From contig DFEM01000182.1 of assembly GCA_002369155.1 (NCBI GenBank), forward strand, positions 1-8,622: a stretch of DNA of 8,622 nt, written 5' to 3'. This stretch comes from Lachnospiraceae bacterium UBA3802. Lineage in GTDB: Bacteria > Bacillota > Clostridia > Lachnospirales > Lachnospiraceae. Under the pieces are notes generated by a model that worked only from the letters and a program-made list of their open reading frames with translations, did not search any database and was not told the origin of the DNA. The translations under genes were made by a program, and so were the position numbers. Below, in pieces: positions 1 to 4,649 of this stretch (position 1 is its first letter; every line of letters begins with the position of its first letter).

Positions 1-1521
1 AAGGGCTATATAATCGTAAGGTTTAATCAGGGTCGACGAAGGATCGATAATAATATATTCTTCATTCTCATATAATTTCTTGATATTCTTAAAGTCTGCA
101 TAGCCCTGATTAATCTTGTAAACTCCAAGCAGTGTTGCTGTTCGGTTAATGGTATATGTGGTCACTTCATCGGATGCATAAACCGTATTGCCAAGTTTAA
201 CGATATTACCGTCAACGTAATAATCTCCGCCGTCGGTCCTGTAGACATTAAGTTCCGTTGTAACATAGGTCTTTGTACCGTCTTCAAGGTACTTGTCAAG
301 TTTAACGCATACAGTATTTGTGGTTTCGTTAAAATCAAAAGCAACCGTATCGGGAATAAGCAGGAATTCTTTCTCAACAACTGAACTTTTGGGAATCTTG
401 TATCCGTTATTCTCGCTTGTAAATATTTCAAAATCTACATATCTGTTATTTAAATAATCAGCAACGGATGTATTGAAGGTTACAACACAAATCTTTTCAA
501 CCTGAGCTTTTTTGCCGGGTGCCAAAGCATCCAAAATCTTAACTTTTCCTTTAAGAATTTCCTGGTTTTTTAAGAATTTAACCTTCATTTCTTTCTGATC
601 GAATTCTTTTGCTTTCTCCTCTTCTATCGGAAATACAAGCTCCCATGTATTGGAGGTTACAAGCTTGTAAGCAAAATCACCTTCGGATACAATCTCGTTG
701 TTGGCAATCATTTTACGTTCATAATCGACATCATCGGAAAAGTAAGAAGAATTGATATCCTCGGGTTTTAAATCCTCATAATCGTCATGATAATAAACCA
801 CATAGCCCGTCTTTGCATTCTCGATGCCGTCAGCGCAATAATACTTGTTTACGTTGGTACCGGTAAGGCTTAATGAGGAAATCTTATTTAAAATATAAAG
901 ATTTGACATCTTAAGACTTATTGAATCAATCTCATCCTTAAAATCATAAACATCTATATAATCGCTTTGATTGTATTCTTTGGAGAATTTAACGATTTCA
1001 CTCTTGATTTCATTCAAATCATCTTCTGTCAAAGTAGTGGCATCCTCGGTCTGATTTGTCATCATCTCTTTGATTTTACCGGAGCCGTCGATTGAATATA
1101 CCAAATCCGTATGTGAAGCTTTTTCGCCTTCTTTTAAATAAAAATTGTAATAACCGGAGCTTTTGGCATAATATACTTCTTCTTCACGAAGAATAAGACC
1201 CGTATAAGAGTTCTGTTCGCTTAAAGCACCTTCTTTAACCTGGTAAGTGGAAATATTCTTTGAATTAACATATTTATACACACAAAAAACAAGGTATAAA
1301 GCAATAAATACCAAAATCGCATAAAGAATAATCCTGAAAGATATCTCATTACGTCTGGGGAAAATGATGGTACCTGATTTCTTCCGGGTATCTTTTTCCT
1401 TTTTGCCTTTAGCTAAAGAAGCATTCTTCGTGTTCATTTTAGAAGGCTGTTCCTTTTGCTTATTGCCAACACCTTTTCTTTTGTCATTTGCTTCGTTGTT
1501 AAAATCGAATCTGCTTACCAT
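1..1521 (-). CDS. HlyD-like single-pass membrane protein, C-terminus cut by window edge
   Basis: The reading frame is open without a stop from the ATG at 1521 to the window edge (507 codons), so only the last few residues are probably missing. The start is supported by AAAAGGG 8 nt upstream. Residues 1-59 are a strongly basic, Lys/Arg-rich, probably disordered cytoplasmic tail. Residues about 60-83 form one transmembrane helix, and the rest would be outside the cell. Residues about 92-145 resemble the half-lipoyl (barrel-sandwich) part of membrane fusion proteins, with a G-x-Y-x-F-x-L-K-E-G-E turn near 123-133. The middle (about 160-235) is acidic and probably helical, and the C-terminal half is beta-rich. 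Related proteins in Clostridia are usually named HlyD-family periplasmic adaptor, and I recall them next to yggS/sepF-type division genes. No ABC or MFS exporter partner is visible. A role in envelope assembly or division is inference; export adaptor is the alternative. The family call is moderately sure. Confidence 0.75.
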   Translation of the reverse strand, partial: MVSRFDFNNEANDKRKGVGNKQKEQPSKMNTKNASLAKGKKEKDTRKKSGTIIFPRRNEISFRIILYAILVFIALYLVFCVYKYVNSKNISTYQVKEGALSEQNSYTGLILREEEVYYAKSSGYYNFYLKEGEKASHTDLVYSIDGSGKIKEMMTNQTEDATTLTEDDLNEIKSEIVKFSKEYNQSDYIDVYDFKDEIDSISLKMSNLYILNKISSLSLTGTNVNKYYCADGIENAKTGYVVYYHDDYEDLKPEDINSSYFSDDVDYERKMIANNEIVSEGDFAYKLVTSNTWELVFPIEEEKAKEFDQKEMKVKFLKNQEILKGKVKILDALAPGKKAQVEKICVVTFNTSVADYLNNRYVDFEIFTSENNGYKIPKSSVVEKEFLLIPDTVAFDFNETTNTVCVKLDKYLEDGTKTYVTTELNVYRTDGGDYYVDGNIVKLGNTVYASDEVTTYTINRTATLLGVYKINQGYADFKNIKKLYENEEYIIIDPSSTLIKPYDYIAL

Positions 1522-1572
1522 TAAACCGACCCTTTTCAAAAAGTCTGAATACTTATATATCTTTACAAATAT

Positions 1573-1596
1573 AAAGCCCCGGATTTCCGAGGCTTT
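1573..1596 (-). terminator. Hairpin terminator after the P-loop gene
   Basis: Read on the minus strand, AAAGCCTCGG, loop AAAT, CCGGGGCTTT forms a 10-bp stem with one G-T (G-U) pair and a 4-nt loop. It lies 28 nt after the TAA of the P-loop gene and 51 nt before the HlyD-like start. The tract after the stem is only moderately T-rich on the minus strand (TTTATATTTG). It is better on the plus strand (TTTTAAATTTCATTTTATTT), although no plus-strand gene ends here. The hairpin is clear; how efficiently it terminates is inferred. Confidence 0.6.
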
Positions 1597-1624
1597 TAAA
1601 TTTCATTTTATTTCCGATTCTCAA

Positions 1625-2044
1625 TTAAAGAGCTTCGATAACCTTATCCTTAAGAGATTCGGGGATGTCTCCGTCTGTTGTAGAAACAGCTGCATAAATA
1701 TCTATACCGAAAGTTTTGCTTAACTCTTCAAGCTGATTTATAATTGATTCCAAATCGTTAACGTTTGTATGTGACAATGATAAGAAATTGTCAAAATAGA
1801 GTTCCTGTAAATCGTGGTCTCCCGAAATAATTCCGAGAAGAAATCCTATAAACATATCTCCAGATGAGATATTGTATTCCGAAGCATTGATAAGTCTTAT
1901 TTTGTTGTTAAGTTCATACATATGCTTCGTAGATGTATCAAGATATACGATGTTTCCCAAAATCTCCTTTACCTGAGAGTTTACTTTTTCGAGCAAAACT
2001 TTTGATTTGCCCTTTCCGTTCTTGCCTGTTATTAAATTCACCAT
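1625..2044 (-). CDS. Small orphan P-loop NTPase-like protein (139 aa), function unknown
   Basis: The protein begins almost directly with a Walker A loop, GKNGKGKS at residues 7-14, matching GxxxxGK[ST]. A hydrophobic strand ending in Asp (ELYFD, 81-85) is a likely Walker B, and a later strand (113-119) leads into S-T-T, as in the core of compact P-loop folds. At 139 residues it is near the minimum for such a fold, with no added domain, membrane segment or signal peptide, so it should be cytosolic. The ATG at 2044 follows GGAGG with a 9-nt spacer, the strongest Shine-Dalgarno site in the window. A promoter lies upstream and a hairpin downstream, so it appears to be its own transcription unit. 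Similar short clostridial proteins are, as I recall, sometimes labelled PilT-like ATPase, but nothing here supports pilus function. That it binds ATP or GTP is a reasonable inference; its job is unknown. Confidence 0.8.
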   Translation of the reverse strand: MVNLITGKNGKGKSKVLLEKVNSQVKEILGNIVYLDTSTKHMYELNNKIRLINASEYNISSGDMFIGFLLGIISGDHDLQELYFDNFLSLSHTNVNDLESIINQLEELSKTFGIDIYAAVSTTDGDIPESLKDKVIEAL

Positions 2045-2053
2045 TGTAACACA

Positions 2054-2058
2054 CCTCC
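2054..2058 (-). promoter_or_regulatory. Strong ribosome binding site of the P-loop gene
   Basis: GGAGG (within CGGAGGTG) on the minus strand sits 9 nt before the ATG at 2044. It is the best match to the anti-Shine-Dalgarno sequence in the window and fixes the start so that the P-loop falls at residue 7. Confidence 0.8.
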
Positions 2059-2091
2059 GATTGGAAATATTATAGTTTAATGCATGTAATA

Positions 2092-2120
2092 ATTATAGTT
2101 GATTTCTATACAAAAGACAA
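2092..2120 (-). promoter_or_regulatory. Candidate sigma-A-type promoter for the P-loop gene
   Basis: On the minus strand TTGTCT (2120-2115) is followed after exactly 17 nt by a consensus TATAAT (2097-2092). The -35 matches TTGACA at four of six positions. Transcription would start near 2085 and give a leader of about 40 nt before the ATG at 2044. The site lies just after the carboxypeptidase stop. A second TATAAT at 2074-2069 lacks a good -35. This is recognised by pattern only. Confidence 0.6.
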
Positions 2121-2130
2121 GAAGATATGA

Positions 2131-3102
2131 CTATTTTGAACTTGAAATAAGCAGGTCCATATCATTGTATAAAGTATCGTAATCATCGGACTTTAAAATG
2201 CATGCAATATAGGGTTTTTCGGCCACATCCTTGTAATAAATGATAAGACATTTTCCCGCTGCTTCGGTGGTTCCGGTCTTGCCGCCGATTATCGTGTAGC
2301 CCTGGGGTGTTTCATGGCTTTCATTTATATAAAGATTGGTCGATTTTAACTCCAAAGTCTTAATTGAGCCGTCCGCCTTGGTAAAAGAGGTCGTATAGCC
2401 GTTCTGAGAGACTATTTTTATGAATCTTTCATTCTTTGACAGTTCATTAAGTATAAGATAAAGATCATAAACGCATGAGCAGTGTCCGTCTTCGGTTAGT
2501 CCGTGAGGATTGACGAAATTCGTATGAGTCGCACCCAAATTCCTTGCTTCTTCGTTCATAACCCTGATAAATTCGACATAACCGCCCTCGAAATTGTTGG
2601 CAATCATCATCGCAACGTCATTGGCGGAAAATAAAAGAAGAATATTCAGCGCCTGATCCATTGTCATTGTATCGCCGACACCCAGATTGATTTTCTGGGC
2701 TCCGTTTTCGTTAACAACACATGCATCCGTAAAGGTGAGCACCTGATTGGGATCGCAGTATTTTAAAGCCACAAGAGCTGTCAGAAGCTTCGTAATGCTG
2801 GCGGGAGTCATCTCCTCATACATATTCTTGCCGTATAATACGGAATTGTCTTCAATGTCAAAAAGACCTGCCGCATAGGAGGTCTCCACATTTAAAGGAA
2901 TATAGTTTCCGTCATCGATACAAAGATTCTTGGCGAAAGTATCCGATTCAAGATAAAGCGTATTTGAAGATGATATTGCAAGAGTCGATAAAGAAGAGTT
3001 TCTCTCAAAAGCGTAAGGTATATCTTTTTTACCGCAACCGCAGAAAAGAGAAACATTCAAAAGACAAAATATAAGCAATAAAATTTTATTTATACATTTC
3101 AC
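2131..3102 (-). CDS. D-alanyl-D-alanine carboxypeptidase (class C low-mass PBP, S11), probable lipoprotein
   Basis: This enzyme removes the terminal D-Ala of peptidoglycan stem pentapeptides outside the cell and so limits crosslinking. All three penicillin-binding motifs are present: S-I-T-K (Ser102 nucleophile, Lys105), S-A-N (159-161) and K-T-G-T (275-278). The frame is open back to an ATG at 3186, but that start has no Shine-Dalgarno site and would overlap mgsA by 101 nt. I chose the GTG at 3102, with GGAG 4 nt and GAGGAG 12 nt upstream, which gives 323 residues and a 17-nt overlap with mgsA. The new N-terminus is a classic hydrophobic signal ending F-C-G-C then GKKD, so Cys23 is a probable lipidation site, although the lipobox is imperfect. 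The product ends about 46 residues after KTG, without the C-terminal domain and amphipathic anchor of PBP5/DacA-type enzymes; the lipid would replace that anchor (inference). C208-S-C210 falls where relatives usually have hydroxyl residues. The family call is firm. Confidence 0.93.
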   Translation of the reverse strand: MKCINKILLLIFCLLNVSLFCGCGKKDIPYAFERNSSLSTLAISSSNTLYLESDTFAKNLCIDDGNYIPLNVETSYAAGLFDIEDNSVLYGKNMYEEMTPASITKLLTALVALKYCDPNQVLTFTDACVVNENGAQKINLGVGDTMTMDQALNILLLFSANDVAMMIANNFEGGYVEFIRVMNEEARNLGATHTNFVNPHGLTEDGHCSCVYDLYLILNELSKNERFIKIVSQNGYTTSFTKADGSIKTLELKSTNLYINESHETPQGYTIIGGKTGTTEAAGKCLIIYYKDVAEKPYIACILKSDDYDTLYNDMDLLISSSK

Positions 3103-3481
3103 GCCACTCCAAATCTCCTCTGTCAAGTGATTTAATAAGAAGTTCGGCGCTTGCAAGATTGGTTGCAAGCGGAATATTGTGGACATCGCATAAATGAATT
3201 ACATTGTTAATATCCGGTTCGTGGGACTTGGGAGTAAGCGGATCTCTTAAGAATATAACCAAGTCTATCTGATTATGCTCAATCTGAGCACCTATCTGCT
3301 GTTCTCCGCCCAAATGACCGGCAAGAAATTTATGTACATTAAGATTGGTAACTTCTTCAATCAGTCTTCCGGTCGTGCCGGTAGCATATAATTCATTTTT
3401 GCATAGAATGCCCCTGTAAGCTATGCAGAAGTTTTGCATTAATTTCTTTTTTGCATCATGTGCAATTAAAGCAATATTCAT
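3086..3481 (-). CDS. mgsA: Methylglyoxal synthase with altered catalytic loop
   Basis: Methylglyoxal synthase converts dihydroxyacetone phosphate to methylglyoxal and phosphate in the cytosol, a bypass of lower glycolysis. The 131-residue length and most family motifs fit: A-H-D-A-K-K (His8, Asp9, Lys12), the phosphate-binding Y-A-T-G-T-T-G (32-38), F-L-R-D-P-L (Asp80), H-E-P-D (His87, Asp90) and N-I-P-L-A-T-N. The sequence is close to the Bacillus type through most of its length. It is odd in the loop A-G-H-L-G-G-E-Q-Q (54-62). E. coli has S-G-P-M-G-G-D-Q-Q there, so Ser65, Pro67 and the catalytic Asp71 correspond to Ala54, His56 and Glu60 here. The enzyme may have changed activity or be a lineage variant. 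The ATG at 3481 follows TAGG with an 8-nt spacer. It lies 33 nt after rodA, an association I recall in other Clostridia, and is probably cotranscribed with the elongation genes. The family is certain; activity is not. Confidence 0.95.
   Translation of the reverse strand: MNIALIAHDAKKKLMQNFCIAYRGILCKNELYATGTTGRLIEEVTNLNVHKFLAGHLGGEQQIGAQIEHNQIDLVIFLRDPLTPKSHEPDINNVIHLCDVHNIPLATNLASAELLIKSLDRGDLEWREMYK
3107..3120 (-). promoter_or_regulatory. Ribosome binding region deciding the carboxypeptidase GTG start
   Basis: Inside the 3' end of mgsA, GAGGAG (3120-3115) and GGAG (3110-3107) precede the GTG at 3102 by 12 and 4 nt. Neither spacing is ideal, but the ATG at 3186 has no comparable site. The arrangement points to translation coupled to the end of mgsA. 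Confidence 0.55.
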
Positions 3482-3514
3482 AACTGTTACCTACCCCATT
3501 TAGATTTTTGCATT

Positions 3515-4648
3515 TTAATCATTATTGAATTTGCGTTCTTTCTGCAGTCTTACATTCATTACAAACCCCATCCCCGCAAATAATACAAGTAATGAAGTAA
3601 GGCCGTAGCTTACAAACGGAAGCGGAACTCCGGTATTCGGAAAAAGTCCGGTTGTAACGCATATATTTATTGTACTTTGAAAACCTATATAAGCTCCCAT
3701 GCCCCCGGCAATTATCCTGCCGGGCAGATCCGCGGCTTTAAACGCGACATAAAAGCATTCAACAGTAATTAATACTATCAGTATGATAATTGTGGCGCTT
3801 CCGACAAAACCGAGTTCCTCTCCTGCAATCGTAAAAATAAAGTCTGTCTGAGGCTCGGAAATGAAATTACCGTTTTTAACGGAGTTGACACCTGTATTGT
3901 TCAAGCCTTTGCCTGTAAGCTGTCCCGAACCAATCGCCATTATCGAGTTTTGCTGCTGGAAAGCTTCTTCAAGTTCGTATTCATCAGGATGAAGCCATGC
4001 CAAAATACGAAGCTGCTGATAAGGCTTTACGATTTCTTTTTTGACCAAAAACGAATCAGGCTGAATCAGCAATATAAAGACAATTATAAATGCGGGTATT
4101 CCGACGGCAGCCAGTGCCAGGAAATACCTTATATTGATTTCCCCAAGGAATAAAATGCTTAAGAAAATAAGCGCAAATACAATTGTCGTAGACAAGTCGG
4201 GCTGCTTGTAAATAAGCGCAACAGGAGGAATTACAAGTACAATCATGAGTAAAATCATGTACCATTGATTAATTCTCTCCTTGAATTTCATTATAAACTG
4301 TGCAAAAAACAGAATCAATAAAATTTTTGCCGCTTCGGAAGGCTGAAATCTGATTCCGAGGATGGTAAACCATCTCTTGGCACCAAGCGAAGTCGAACCT
4401 TTCCAAAGAACCAAAACAAGCAGGGCTATCATTACAAAATAATAGACAAACCAGATTTTCAGCCATATGTGATAATCGATAAATGAAAGAATTATCATTA
4501 TGGACAAACCTGCAATAAATCCCATGAGCTGCTTTTGAGTGTTCTCGGGCTGAGCGGAATTAACCAAAAGAATTCCTATAATGGTTAAAGCGCAAAGATA
4601 CAATATTAATTTGAAATCATAATCTTTAAATCTGTAATTTTTAAACAT
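3515..4648 (-). CDS. rodA: RodA, SEDS-family peptidoglycan glycosyltransferase of the elongation machinery
   Basis: RodA polymerises lipid II into glycan strands in the membrane and works with the class B PBP encoded just upstream. The 377-residue product has about ten hydrophobic segments and the SEDS hallmarks: GAKRW...F-Q-P-S-E near 89-105, K-Q-P-D-L-S-T at 148-154, the large extracytoplasmic loop with G-S-G-Q-L-T-G-K-G, then E-P-Q-T-D-F with Asp269 at the essential Asp position, G-E-E-L-G-F-V-G, and P-L-P-F-V-S-Y-G near the C-terminus. S replaces the usual G in QPDLGT, a small change. The frame can be extended to a GTG at 4666 inside mrdA. I prefer the ATG at 4648, one base after the mrdA stop and preceded by GGAG at good spacing. 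A charged tail (LQKERKFNND) ends the protein. RodA is preferred to FtsW because of the mre/mrdA context. Confidence 0.95.
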   Translation of the reverse strand: MFKNYRFKDYDFKLILYLCALTIIGILLVNSAQPENTQKQLMGFIAGLSIMIILSFIDYHIWLKIWFVYYFVMIALLVLVLWKGSTSLGAKRWFTILGIRFQPSEAAKILLILFFAQFIMKFKERINQWYMILLMIVLVIPPVALIYKQPDLSTTIVFALIFLSILFLGEINIRYFLALAAVGIPAFIIVFILLIQPDSFLVKKEIVKPYQQLRILAWLHPDEYELEEAFQQQNSIMAIGSGQLTGKGLNNTGVNSVKNGNFISEPQTDFIFTIAGEELGFVGSATIIILIVLITVECFYVAFKAADLPGRIIAGGMGAYIGFQSTINICVTTGLFPNTGVPLPFVSYGLTSLLVLFAGMGFVMNVRLQKERKFNND

Positions 4649-4649
4649 A

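Noticed and set aside
162..431. 89-codon minus-strand frame
   Set aside because: It lies wholly inside the HlyD-like gene in another frame, with no family resemblance or ribosome binding site.
1364..1723. 119-codon plus-strand frame spanning an intergenic region
   Set aside because: It is antisense to the HlyD-like N-terminus, the terminator and the end of the P-loop gene. Its composition is that of a complement of coding sequence, with no start signal.
3103..3186. N-terminal extension of the carboxypeptidase to the ATG at 3186
   Set aside because: It lacks a Shine-Dalgarno site, would overlap mgsA by 101 nt and would bury the lipoprotein-like signal. The GTG at 3102 fits better.
3487..3513. 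Eight-codon ORF (MQKSKWGR) in the rodA-mgsA gap, possible leader peptide
   Set aside because: No ribosome binding site and no attenuator-like hairpin around it; most likely chance.
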